The notes under the pieces were generated by a model. That model searched no databases. It was not told where the DNA came from and saw only the letters and a list, made by a program, of their open reading frames with translations. Source: Bacillota bacterium (lineage in GTDB: Bacteria > Bacillota > Clostridia > Lachnospirales > Lachnospiraceae). Taken from it: 64,000 bases of DNA. Below are positions 54,269 to 62,723 of the stretch, one piece after another. Position 1 is the first letter of the stretch. Each line of letters begins with the position of its first letter. The stretch is from NCBI GenBank assembly GCA_023435895.1, contig JAEZLH010000023.1, positions 41,186 through 105,185 on the forward strand, read 5' to 3'. The position numbers and the translations under genes are program-made.

Positions 54269-55050
54269 TGAAGAATGAAAATAAACCAGTATTAAAAGTG
54301 TCCAATCTTGGAATTGCCTTTGGTGGTCTGAAGGCGGTAAATGACTTTAGTATTGAAATCGGTTCCAGCGAATTATTTGGTTTAATCGGACCCAATGGTG
54401 CGGGTAAGACTACGGTATTTAACTTACTTACCGGTGTATATAAGCCTACGGAAGGTGCATTTTACTTAAATGGCGTGAAGATGAACGGCAAGAAAACTCA
54501 CCAGGTGGTACACTCCGGAATCGCTAGAACCTTCCAAAATATTCGTTTGTTTAAAAAGATGACAGCCTTAGAAAATGTTAAGGTTGCTATGAATATGAAC
54601 ATGAAGTATTCGTTGGCTTCCGCGGTCCTTCGTCTTCCTAAGTATTGGTCGGAAGAGAAAGAAATTGATGCAAAGGCAAGAGAACTTCTTGAGGTTGTTA
54701 ACCTTGGCGATAAAGCAGACTTTGTTGCAGCAAACCTTCCCTATGGTCAGCAGAGAAGACTTGAGATTGCAAGAGCACTTGCTACCGGTATGAAACTGCT
54801 TCTGTTAGATGAGCCTGCAGCAGGTATGAATCCAACCGAAACAGCAGAATTACTGGAAATTATCAACGTAATCAGAAAGAAATTTAATATATCCGTATTA
54901 TTAATCGAGCATGATATGAGCTTGGTTATGAAGATTTGTGAAAAAATTCAGGTACTGGATTACGGCGAGACAATTGCGTTCGGTACACCGGAGGAAATTG
55001 CAAAGAATCCAAGAGTTATCGAAGCATATCTTGGTAAAGACGACGAATAG
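54268..55050 (+). CDS. livG: ABC transporter ATP-binding protein LivG
   Basis: 260 residues. Walker A is GPNGAGKTT, the LivG-specific insertion after GIARTFQNIRLF is present, the signature is reduced to LPYGQQRRLEIARAL, and Walker B is LLLLDEPAAGMNPTE. It hydrolyses ATP for the liv importer in the cytoplasm together with LivF. ATG overlaps the livM stop by one base. Confidence 0.94.
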   Translation: MKNENKPVLKVSNLGIAFGGLKAVNDFSIEIGSSELFGLIGPNGAGKTTVFNLLTGVYKPTEGAFYLNGVKMNGKKTHQVVHSGIARTFQNIRLFKKMTALENVKVAMNMNMKYSLASAVLRLPKYWSEEKEIDAKARELLEVVNLGDKADFVAANLPYGQQRRLEIARALATGMKLLLLDEPAAGMNPTETAELLEIINVIRKKFNISVLLIEHDMSLVMKICEKIQVLDYGETIAFGTPEEIAKNPRVIEAYLGKDDE

Positions 55051-55063
55051 GAGGAAGGTGCTT

Positions 55064-55771
55064 ATGTTATCAATTAAGGATTTACATGTTTCATATGGCG
55101 CTATTCATGCCATTCATGGCGTCAGCCTAGAGGTAAATGATGGTGAAATTGTATCACTGATCGGAGCCAACGGAGCAGGAAAAACAACTATATTGCATAC
55201 TATTACAGGCTTAAAAGCTGCTACTAGCGGTACAATTACCTATGGTGATTTGGATCTTCGTACCACCGATCCAAGTAAGCTTGTAAAATACGGAATCAGT
55301 CATGTACCGGAAGGAAGACATATCTTCCCTGATATGACGGTATTAGAAAATTTAGAGATGGGCGCTTATGCTTTCAGGAAGAGCAAAAGCGAGCTGGAAG
55401 AAAACTTCAATACAGTATTCAAGCGTTTCCCAAGATTAAAAGAAAGATATAAGCAGTTGGCTGGTACTTTATCCGGTGGCGAGCAGCAAATGCTTGCGAT
55501 GGGCAGAGCGTTGATGAGTGATCCAAAGATTCTACTTCTGGATGAGCCTTCTATGGGATTGTCCCCTATCCTGGTTAAAGAAATTTTTAGCATTATTCAG
55601 TACTGTCATGACATGGGCATTACTATACTATTAGTAGAGCAGAATGCAAAGATGGCTCTTGGTATAGCGGATCGTGCCTATGTACTTGAAACAGGAAATA
55701 TCACGATAAGCGGTGATGCAAAAGAACTCTTGGTAGATGATAGAGTTCGTAAAGCTTATCTTGGACAATAG
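55064..55771 (+). CDS. livF: ABC transporter ATP-binding protein LivF
   Basis: 235 residues from ATG 55064, with GGAGGAAGGTG upstream; a longer open frame starting inside livG is not a real start. Walker A GANGAGKTT, signature LSGGEQQMLAMGRALM, Walker B ILLLDEPSMGL, H-loop LLVEQN. It is the partner of LivG. Last gene of the importer operon. Confidence 0.95.
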   Translation: MLSIKDLHVSYGAIHAIHGVSLEVNDGEIVSLIGANGAGKTTILHTITGLKAATSGTITYGDLDLRTTDPSKLVKYGISHVPEGRHIFPDMTVLENLEMGAYAFRKSKSELEENFNTVFKRFPRLKERYKQLAGTLSGGEQQMLAMGRALMSDPKILLLDEPSMGLSPILVKEIFSIIQYCHDMGITILLVEQNAKMALGIADRAYVLETGNITISGDAKELLVDDRVRKAYLGQ

Positions 55772-55785
55772 AATAGGATTTAGCA

Positions 55786-55819
55786 AGATATTTTCATCAT
55801 CTAGGTGATGTTTTATTCT
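55786..55819 (+). terminator. Terminator after livF
   Basis: CATCAT-CTAG-GTGATG followed by TTTTATTCTT. The stem is short (six base pairs), so read-through is possible. Confidence 0.5.
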
Positions 55820-55828
55820 TCACTCAGG

Positions 55829-55907
55829 TTGAAAGACACTTTCCTGATATCCGGTTCCGATGCACTTATTAGTTCGTCAGATTGGATATCAGAAAAGTGT
55901 CTTTCAA
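55829..55907. repeat. 24-bp imperfect inverted repeat
   Basis: TTGAAAGACACTTTCCTGAT (then ATCC; 55829-55852) mirrors 55884-55907 with a single mismatch. The loop is 31 bases. The right arm is followed by A, not T, so it is not an ordinary plus-strand terminator. It may be a small insertion, an RNA processing site or a protein-binding structure. Confidence 0.7.
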
Positions 55908-56001
55908 AAAAATGCGCAAAGATACATCAGTTAGCTGATTGAAAATTATATTTGGGTTACCTTGTTGTTTCAGGCCGTAGACGGCAGAAAAGGAGGTTAG
56001 T

Positions 56002-56628
56002 ATGGAAGGTTTTGTGATTGCAATTACCCGTACCTGTGGCAGCGGTGCCACGACCATCAGTAACATGCTTGCGAAAGAATATGGTATAGCCATATACGAC
56101 AAACAGCTTTTAAGATTGGCATCGGAGGACAGCGGAATTAATGAAGATTTGTTCTTTCATGCGGATGAAAAAGTGAAGAATACCCTTTTATACAAAGTTT
56201 CAAAGAAAGTTTACAACGGAGAACTGATTGCGCCGGAAAGTGATAATTTTACCTCCGACATCAATCTGTTCAATTATCAGGCAAAGGTACTAAAGGAATT
56301 GGCAGAAGAAGAATCCTATATTGTAATTGGTAGATGCGGTGATTATATCTTAAAAGAGAATAAAAATCTGATTTCTGTTTTTTTGACAGCGGATGAAGAA
56401 GTTTGCATCGCTCATGAGATGGAACGTCTTGCTTGCAATAAAAAGGATGCCAAAAAGCACATAAAAAAACTAAATAAATTCAGAAGTGATTATTATACTT
56501 ACCATACCGGCAAGAAGTGGAAAGATCCGGCCAATTATGATCTTTGTTTAAATACCGGCAAGCTGGGATATGATAAAACAGTTCAGTTAATTAAAGATTA
56601 TATAGCATTAAGATTAGAGTCCAAATGA
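56002..56628 (+). CDS. Cytidylate kinase-like family protein
   Basis: 208 residues. The start VIAITRTCGSGATTISNMLA is a P-loop of the cytidylate kinase-like 2 family (Pfam Cytidylate_kin2; GxGxT instead of the usual GxGKS/T). Later parts (YIVIGRCGDYIL, NLISVFLTA, FRSDYYTYHTGKKW) match the family. True substrates are not known for this group; it may phosphorylate a small molecule or nucleotide. Ribosome site AAGGAGG. Single gene between the liv operon and the D-glutamate genes. Confidence 0.85.
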   Translation: MEGFVIAITRTCGSGATTISNMLAKEYGIAIYDKQLLRLASEDSGINEDLFFHADEKVKNTLLYKVSKKVYNGELIAPESDNFTSDINLFNYQAKVLKELAEEESYIVIGRCGDYILKENKNLISVFLTADEEVCIAHEMERLACNKKDAKKHIKKLNKFRSDYYTYHTGKKWKDPANYDLCLNTGKLGYDKTVQLIKDYIALRLESK

Positions 56629-56812
56629 AAAATTAGTAGGTAATTGCAAGAAGATATGATTGGACGGATTGAATTCACATTAGATACGAATTCCTTTGAT
56701 TCAAGGCTCGTAAGGGCTTAGCATCGCTTCGAAATTGTTCCCGTGTGCATACAATAATTATAGTTATTGCGTCCGCAATTACCCAAAAAAATTAAAGAAA
56801 AAGGTGAAAAAA

Positions 56813-57661
56813 TTGGAAAACTTAGGTTATTATAATGGGAAATATGATTTAATAGAGAATATGGTAGTTCCGTTTGATGATAGAGTTCATTATTACGGTG
56901 ACGGTGTTTATGATGCTACTTGTGCAGGAAATCACGTGATTTTCAATTTGGAGGAGCATATTGAACGCTTCTATAACAGTGCTGGATTGCTTAATATCAC
57001 AATTCCCCATACTAAAGAAGAATTGAAGGATCTATTAAATGACTTGGTTCAAAAGGTGGATGGAGATCAGTTGTTTGTATACTGGCAGGTAACAAGAGCG
57101 GTGGCACCTAGAAAGCATGAGTTTCCGGATAGTCCTGCAACACTTTGGGTTATGATCAGACCATCTAAAATCGGAGATCCTGAAAAGCAATTAAAGCTTT
57201 TAACAGTGGAAGACACCAGATTTTTGCACTGCAATATTAAAACCTTAAATCTAATTCCCAATGTAATGGCTTCTCAAAAGGGAACACTTGCAGGCTGTGA
57301 TGAGATTATATTCCACCGTGGAGAAAGAGTAACAGAATGTTCTCATAGCAATGTCCATATTATAAAGGATGGTAAATTCATTACTCCTCCGGCAGATCAC
57401 AATATCCTGCCAGGTATTGCAAGAGCTCATTTGATTAAAATGAGTAAACATCTTGGAATCCCGGTGGATGAAACCACCTTTACCGTAAAGGAACTCATGG
57501 AAGCGGATGAAGTCATCGTAAGTTCCTCCAGTAATTTCTGTCTTTCTGCCTATGAAGTAGATGGACAAAAGGTAGGGGGCAAAGCTCCAGAACTTCTTAA
57601 AAAGTTGCAGGATGCTCTGATGGAGGAATACCTGGTAGCCACAAACCAAAAAGAGGTGTAA
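56813..57661 (+). CDS. PLP-dependent class IV aminotransferase (D-amino-acid type)
   Basis: 282 residues from TTG 56813, five bases after AAGGTGA; the longer frame has no ribosome site. It contains YYGDGVYDATCAGN, the PLP lysine in HCNIKTLN (Lys143), EIIFHRGERVTECSHSN and NILPGIAR, the fold-type IV pattern of D-amino acid and branched-chain aminotransferases. The sequence resembles D-alanine/D-glutamate aminotransferases most. It would convert D-Ala plus 2-oxoglutarate to D-Glu plus pyruvate (or back). Stop overlaps the next start (TAATG), placing it in the D-glutamate operon. Confidence 0.85.
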   Translation: MENLGYYNGKYDLIENMVVPFDDRVHYYGDGVYDATCAGNHVIFNLEEHIERFYNSAGLLNITIPHTKEELKDLLNDLVQKVDGDQLFVYWQVTRAVAPRKHEFPDSPATLWVMIRPSKIGDPEKQLKLLTVEDTRFLHCNIKTLNLIPNVMASQKGTLAGCDEIIFHRGERVTECSHSNVHIIKDGKFITPPADHNILPGIARAHLIKMSKHLGIPVDETTFTVKELMEADEVIVSSSSNFCLSAYEVDGQKVGGKAPELLKKLQDALMEEYLVATNQKEV

Positions 57662-58734
57662 TGGGTATGACAAAAGAAGAACTAGCGATTTATAACATCG
57701 GTGAAAATCTAGATACACTTATGAATTTAGATCCAAGAGGATATGGTGTTTGCCGTATCCTCTATGCAGGGAGTAGAGCATATACAGGGGAACCGCTTAC
57801 CATGCATTCGGCAAAAAAACTGGTGGAAACCATTCAGCCGAAGGATTTTGTATACATTATTACAGGCTTTATCCTGTTGCCCCACAAGGCGCCGGAGATG
57901 GATGGTATTGTAAGCTCCATGCTTTTAGCAAGATCCTTAGTACAGGCTTTTGATGCCAAGCCGGTCATCATCTGTCCGGAGGATAATCTGGAAGCAGTAA
58001 AAAAATGTGCCGGGGTGGTTGGACTTCATTGTTACGAGGATCTTGACCGGGTAGCGAATCTTCCTATCTCCATGGGAGTAATAACCTTTACCAAGGATAA
58101 GGATTTGGCGGAGGCACAGGCGGATTTGATTACCAGCCAACGGCTTCCGAAGGCGGTAATATCTATAGAAGCTCCGGGTGCGAACGAGTGCGGCGAATAC
58201 CATAATGCAATCGGTTTAAATCTGACTGATTTGGAAGCAAAGACGGATGTACTGTTTCGCAAGCTGCAAGATAAGGGAGTACTTAATATTGCAATCGGTG
58301 ATCTTGGCAATGAAATTGGTATGGGAACCATTAGTGAGCATATTAAGCAGTATGTTCCTTATACTGCAGAGGGTCAATGCAAATGCGATTGTAAGGGCGG
58401 TATTTTAGCGGCTACCAAAGCGGATAATATCATCACAGCAACGGTGTCAGATTGGGGCTGTTATGGACTGATGGCAGCCATTGCATACCTGAAGCGTGAC
58501 CTAGATGTTTTTCACAACGGAGATATGGAAACGGAAGTCATGCGTGTTGCTACAAGATGCGGCATTGTGGATATGACCGGTTCTCTTATTCCTGGAATTG
58601 ACGGCTTTAATACAAAGATGAACGTCACTATTGTGGAGCTGATGCGTCAATGCACCGGTTATGCTATTAAGAATGAGCATAAGACGGATCATTGGTATAA
58701 CAGTGTAATTGAAAAAAGTTTCTTTGATAAATAA
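57661..58734 (+). CDS. DUF4392 protein (D-glutamate cyclase C-terminal-like)
   Basis: 357 residues. It carries motifs of the DUF4392/GLUCM_C family, which forms the C-terminal half of eukaryotic D-glutamate cyclase (DGLUCY): ITGFILLPHKAPEMDGI, SIEAPGANECGEYHNA, IGDLGNEIGMG and DWGCYGLMA. The neighbourhood encodes the DUF1445 half (60540) and 5-oxoprolinase, so the predicted role is in turning D-glutamate into 5-oxo-D-proline. Only the family and context support this; activity of the isolated half is unproven. Translationally coupled to the aminotransferase. Confidence 0.82.
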   Translation: MGMTKEELAIYNIGENLDTLMNLDPRGYGVCRILYAGSRAYTGEPLTMHSAKKLVETIQPKDFVYIITGFILLPHKAPEMDGIVSSMLLARSLVQAFDAKPVIICPEDNLEAVKKCAGVVGLHCYEDLDRVANLPISMGVITFTKDKDLAEAQADLITSQRLPKAVISIEAPGANECGEYHNAIGLNLTDLEAKTDVLFRKLQDKGVLNIAIGDLGNEIGMGTISEHIKQYVPYTAEGQCKCDCKGGILAATKADNIITATVSDWGCYGLMAAIAYLKRDLDVFHNGDMETEVMRVATRCGIVDMTGSLIPGIDGFNTKMNVTIVELMRQCTGYAIKNEHKTDHWYNSVIEKSFFDK

Positions 58735-58747
58735 GGGGTGTGAAATC

Positions 58748-59476
58748 ATGTCTGAAGTACGAATATTACCTGCTGGAGATTTATCTCTAATCGTTGAGTT
58801 TGGGAATGAAATCAGTACCGAATGTAACGCGAAGGTAATGCATTTGAATCAATGTATTCGTAAGGACAAATTAATGGGAGTAGTTGAAACGGTACCGACC
58901 TTCCGTTCGTTGTTAATTTATTATGATCCGATGATTCTATCCTATAAAAAGCTTACAAAATACATACGAAATATATCTACTGAGCAGATCACGGGCACCT
59001 CAGGGCAAAAGAGAATTATTGAAATTCCTGTTTGCTATGGAGGAGAGTACGGTGAGGATCTGGCTGACGTATCCGCACATACCGGTTTAAGTGTGCAGGA
59101 GATTGTCAGGATTCATTCAAATACGGATTATTTGATTTATATGCTTGGGTTTTTGCCTGGTTTTCCATATTTGGGCGGTATGGATCAGAGGCTGAATACA
59201 CCAAGATTATCAAATCCGAGGACTGCAATTCCTGCCGGTTCCGTTGGGATCGGAGGAGAGCAGACCGGAATTTATCCAATTGCTTCACCGGGTGGGTGGA
59301 GATTGATTGGACGGACACCGGTAAAGCTCTATGATAGTGAAAGAGAAAATCCTACGCTGTATAAGGCTGGAGATTATATCCGTTTTAAACCGATTGGTTT
59401 ACCGGAATACCTTACGATTGAAGCGGCTGTGAATCAGCGAAGATATCAATGCAACGTGATCATGGAGGGGGTATAA
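58748..59476 (+). CDS. pxpB: 5-oxoprolinase subunit PxpB (KipI family)
   Basis: 242 residues from ATG 58748 (AAGGGGTGTGA upstream); earlier starts lie inside the previous gene. Family motifs: ILPAGDLSLIVEFGN, FLPGFPYLGGMD, PRTAIPAGSVGIGGEQTGIYP and SPGGWRLIGRTP. PxpABC hydrolyse 5-oxoproline (pyroglutamate) to L-glutamate with ATP; PxpB and PxpC form the kinase-like part. One base separates it from pxpC. Confidence 0.94.
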   Translation: MSEVRILPAGDLSLIVEFGNEISTECNAKVMHLNQCIRKDKLMGVVETVPTFRSLLIYYDPMILSYKKLTKYIRNISTEQITGTSGQKRIIEIPVCYGGEYGEDLADVSAHTGLSVQEIVRIHSNTDYLIYMLGFLPGFPYLGGMDQRLNTPRLSNPRTAIPAGSVGIGGEQTGIYPIASPGGWRLIGRTPVKLYDSERENPTLYKAGDYIRFKPIGLPEYLTIEAAVNQRRYQCNVIMEGV

Positions 59477-59477
59477 G

Positions 59478-60437
59478 ATGGAGCTTACTATGGGTATACA
59501 AATTATAACTCCGGGGGCATTAACTACAGTTCAGGATTATGGAAGAACAGGATATTCTGATATTGGATTTTCAACATCAGGAGCAATTGATACAGAATCT
59601 ATGGAAATAGCGAATATATTAATGGGCAATACCACCGGCGAGGCAGTTTTAGAGTGTACACTCTTTGGTCCCACCATTTACTTTGCAAAGGATAATGTTA
59701 TCGCAATTACGGGAGCGCAAATGAATCCCAAGATTGGTGAGAATGAGATTGCTATGTGCCAGGCAGTGGCTGTTAAGGCAGGAGAAACCCTTACCATGGG
59801 CTTTGCTGCATTAGGTTGCAGATGCTACATTGCTTTTGCAGGTGGTTTGCAGATTGAAGAAAGTTTCGGAAGTAAATCAACCAACTTAAAATGTGCAATT
59901 GGTGGGTATCAGGGCAGAGCGTTGAAGGCATATGACGAATTGGGCTTTGTAAATCCCACATCACAGCTTTCCGGAATGGAACAACGTGTAGCAACAAAGG
60001 AAAAACAGGTGGGTCAGGTCAGAAACATTCGTGTGGTTTTAGGACCACAAGATGATTATTTTGCTGAGAATGGAATCCATACCTTTGAAAATGAGATTTA
60101 CAAGCTCTCGAATGATTCCAATCGAATGGCTTGTAAGCTGGTTGGTGCAGTAATTGAAGGTAAGAATGCTACGGATATTATTTCGGATGGAATATCGCTA
60201 GGATCAATTCAGGTCTCTTCGAATGGTCAGCCAATCATTATGTTGTCGGATCGCCAGACAACAGGAGGTTATGCAAAGATTGCAACCGTCATCTCAACCG
60301 ACATTCCGATTATTGCACAGTGTAAGCCAGGAGATGAGGTAAAATTCACTGTTATTTCTTTAAAGGAAGCTCACAAGGTTTATAAAAAGAGAATAAAATT
60401 GCGAGACAAATTTCAAAAGAAGATAAACAGGTTGTAG
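59478..60437 (+). CDS. pxpC: 5-oxoprolinase subunit PxpC (KipA family)
   Basis: 319 residues beginning MGIQIITPGALTTVQDYGR after four codons, with SGAIDTESMEIANILMGN, GPQDDYFAENGIHTF and MLSDRQTTGGYAKIA, the biotin-dependent-carboxylase-like (AHS2) signatures of KipA/PxpC. It joins PxpB in ATP-driven ring opening of 5-oxoproline. Ribosome site GGAGGGGG is inside the end of pxpB. Confidence 0.94.
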   Translation: MELTMGIQIITPGALTTVQDYGRTGYSDIGFSTSGAIDTESMEIANILMGNTTGEAVLECTLFGPTIYFAKDNVIAITGAQMNPKIGENEIAMCQAVAVKAGETLTMGFAALGCRCYIAFAGGLQIEESFGSKSTNLKCAIGGYQGRALKAYDELGFVNPTSQLSGMEQRVATKEKQVGQVRNIRVVLGPQDDYFAENGIHTFENEIYKLSNDSNRMACKLVGAVIEGKNATDIISDGISLGSIQVSSNGQPIIMLSDRQTTGGYAKIATVISTDIPIIAQCKPGDEVKFTVISLKEAHKVYKKRIKLRDKFQKKINRL

Positions 60438-60539
60438 TAGGTTGATTTTCTTGCTTATCTTATAGGGTAACCACTGAGCAAGATACCGTCATAACCACAT
60501 AGATTGATTTCATAGAGAAATGAAAGAACGGAGGTGCTT

Positions 60540-61325
60540 ATGGATTACAGAAAATTTAGTCCGGCACAAGTAAGAGAATTAATCCGTAACGGGGAAATTA
60601 CTTCCCCAACGGCAGGAATGTGCGGCGGATATGCGCAAGCGAACCTTGTGATATTGCCAAAACATCTGGCATATGATTTTCTTCTCTTTGCTCAAAGAAA
60701 TCCAAAATCCTGTCCAATACTGGAGGTTCTAGATGAGGGACAGAGAGCGATACAATACATGGCGAAGGATGCGGATATTGCAACAGATTTACCCAAGTAC
60801 AGAGTGTATGAACATGGAGTACTGACAGGGGAATATAGTGATATCTCAAATTTTTGGCAAGAGGATTTTGTAAGCTTTTTGATTGGATGTAGCTTCTCCT
60901 TTGAAGAAGAACTACTGGAAGCTGGTATCACAGTCAGACATATTGAAGAAGAATGTAATGTACCTATGTATATGACGAATATTCCCTGTGAGAGAGCGGG
61001 CATATTCACAGGAAACATGGTAGTAAGCATGAGACCAATTCCTTATGCACTTGTTCCGAAAGCAGTAACGGTAACTGCCTCCATGCCTAGAGTACATGGA
61101 GCACCAATTCACATTGGAGACCCTGCCTATATTGGGATCGCAGATATTAACAAGCCGGATTTTGGTGACAGGGTAACCATTAAAGAAGGGGAGATCCCCG
61201 TATTTTGGCCTTGCGGAGTTACACCACAGGCGGCATTAATGGCATCAAAACCGGAATTTGCAATTACTCATGCACCAGGTCATATGTTTATTACGGATGT
61301 TAAGAATGTTGAGTTAAAATTATAA
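60540..61325 (+). CDS. D-glutamate cyclase family protein (YcsI/DUF1445)
   Basis: 261 residues from ATG 60540, four bases after CGGAGGT. Family motifs: PTAGMCGGYAQANLVILPK, DFVSFLIGCSFSFEEEL, VPMYMTNIPC, SMRPIPY and IVFWPCGVTPQAA-type VFWPCGVTPQAA, ITHAPGHMFITD. This family is the bacterial relative of the N-terminal half of eukaryotic D-glutamate cyclase. Together with the DUF4392 protein it would dehydrate D-glutamate to 5-oxo-D-proline, feeding PxpABC. It follows pxpC by about 100 bases. Confidence 0.92.
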   Translation: MDYRKFSPAQVRELIRNGEITSPTAGMCGGYAQANLVILPKHLAYDFLLFAQRNPKSCPILEVLDEGQRAIQYMAKDADIATDLPKYRVYEHGVLTGEYSDISNFWQEDFVSFLIGCSFSFEEELLEAGITVRHIEEECNVPMYMTNIPCERAGIFTGNMVVSMRPIPYALVPKAVTVTASMPRVHGAPIHIGDPAYIGIADINKPDFGDRVTIKEGEIPVFWPCGVTPQAALMASKPEFAITHAPGHMFITDVKNVELKL

Positions 61326-61498
61326 ATACAACACACTCTTGCTGACTTAAGGTCAGTGAGATATTGTAAGATTTAAAGAAATGATCGAAAAACGGTATGG
61401 TAGGTATATTTATTTCGTATTATTTTGGCGTGCGAAACAAAAAACTATTATTTGTTGAATTGACACTGCAAAGCTGCATAAAGCAGCATGGAGGTTAT

Positions 61499-62254
61499 AT
61501 GTATCAGATAGATTTAAACTGTGATTTGGGAGAGAGCTTTGGCCGTTATACTCTTGGTATGGATGAAGAGGTAATACCATATATTTCATCTGCAAATATA
61601 GCCTGCGGCTATCATGCATCCGATCCGGTTATTATGGAGAAGACCGTGAAGCTTGCTAAGGCGAACGGAGTCCACGTGGGAGCTCACACGGGTTTCCCAG
61701 ATTTGTTAGGCTTTGGAAGAAGAAATATGAGTTTATCAAGAGAAGAAGCAAGAACCTATACCATGTATCAAGTTGGTGCGCTGAGTGCCTTTTGTCAAGC
61801 ATCAGGAATTGCATTAAGTCATGTAAAACCGCATGGTGCATTCTATAATATGGCGGCTAAGGACTATGAGCTTTCATTAGCAATCTGTGAAGGAATTGCG
61901 ATGGTGGATCCATCAATTATGCTACTTGGATTATCCAATAGCCAGATGGAGCAGGCAGCTAAGACGGTTGGATTAATCTTTAAGCAGGAGGTTTTTGCGG
62001 ATCGTGCTTATGAAGAAGATGGAAGCTTAGTGGCAAGATCGAAACCAGGAGCCATGATTGAAGAGGAAGAATTAGCCATTGAAAGAGTAATTACAATGGT
62101 CAAGACAGGAAAGGTTACGGCTGTTAACGGTAAGGAGATTGCAATACAAGCTGATTCGGTCTGCGTTCATGGTGATGGTGCCAAGGCATTGGAATTCGTA
62201 AGAAAGATTCGCCAGGAATTAATTGCAGAAGGGGTTGAAATAAAACCTTTGTAA
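61499..62254 (+). CDS. pxpA: 5-oxoprolinase subunit PxpA (LamB/YcsF family)
   Basis: 251 residues from ATG 61499, right after GGAGGT. An in-frame 34-codon extension upstream lacks a ribosome site. Signatures: IDLNCDLGESFGRYTLG, SSANIACGYHASDP, VHVGAHTGFPDLLGFGRR, HVKPHGAFYN and FADRAYEEDGSLVARS. PxpA is the metal-dependent hydrolase-like subunit of the prokaryotic 5-oxoprolinase. The preceding intergenic region (61326-61498) holds no clear promoter. Confidence 0.95.
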   Translation: MYQIDLNCDLGESFGRYTLGMDEEVIPYISSANIACGYHASDPVIMEKTVKLAKANGVHVGAHTGFPDLLGFGRRNMSLSREEARTYTMYQVGALSAFCQASGIALSHVKPHGAFYNMAAKDYELSLAICEGIAMVDPSIMLLGLSNSQMEQAAKTVGLIFKQEVFADRAYEEDGSLVARSKPGAMIEEEELAIERVITMVKTGKVTAVNGKEIAIQADSVCVHGDGAKALEFVRKIRQELIAEGVEIKPL

Positions 62255-62407
62255 CGTGTTGCAAAATGTGTTTTCCTGTAAAAGAGATTTTTGTTTAAGT
62301 CTCTGTAAAGTATTGCAAATCACGTATTTTTGTGGTATAGTAACGTGAATGTAGTAAGTTAATTGTGTATTAAATAGGTTGATTTAGTACATGATTAACG
62401 AAGTAAA
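62255..62407 (+). promoter_or_regulatory. Promoter of the Mn riboswitch transcript
   Basis: -35 TTGCAA (62313-62318), 17-base spacer, -10 TATAGT (62336-62341). A weak AGAGA/TCTCT hairpin at 62283-62303 may end the upstream operon. Confidence 0.65.
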
Positions 62408-62590
62408 TAAGTATTAAAAGGGAGTAGCTGCCTTTTTGGTGATAAAGTCAACATACTGGTCTTCGACCTGGCTTTATCTGACTGTAATCAGTTAAGTGAG
62501 ACTTTTAGCACAAGAAATGATTTTATGAAATCTTTCTGCAACGCAGGATGATTTTGAATCATTTTCTTGTGTTAGAGGTCTTTTTTGTTG
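62408..62590 (+). promoter_or_regulatory. yybP-ykoY manganese riboswitch with terminator
   Basis: The conserved elements GGGAGTAGCTGCC (62420-62432) and TCAACATACTGG (62468-62479), then the GGTC-TTCG-GACC hairpin, match the two-arm core of the yybP-ykoY family, which binds Mn2+. The expression platform follows: TAGCACAAGAAATGATT pairs with AATCATTTTCTTGTGTTA and ends in GTC plus a T run (about 62504-62587). High Mn2+ would block this terminator and switch on the exporter downstream. The downstream gene fits the prediction fully. Confidence 0.88.
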
Positions 62591-62723
62591 GCTAAAATAT
62601 CTGTGCCAAGATGGAATTAAGAGAAGGATATTAATTCTTTCTAGCAGTTATTTGCAAGATTTAATTGATGGTACAGCTCCAACAGGTACAGCAAACTCTG
62701 AATTTTGATGGGAGGTTAATTCA

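Noticed and set aside
54938..55063. Long N-terminal extension of LivF inside livG
   Set aside because: The ribosome site GGAGG and ATG at 55064 give the standard LivF start; the extension is livG sequence in another frame.
62255..62723. T-box or TPP riboswitch before the exporter
   Set aside because: The GGGAGTAGC and CAACATACTGG elements and the Mn exporter downstream fit yybP-ykoY; no T-box AGGGTGGNACCGCG sequence is present.
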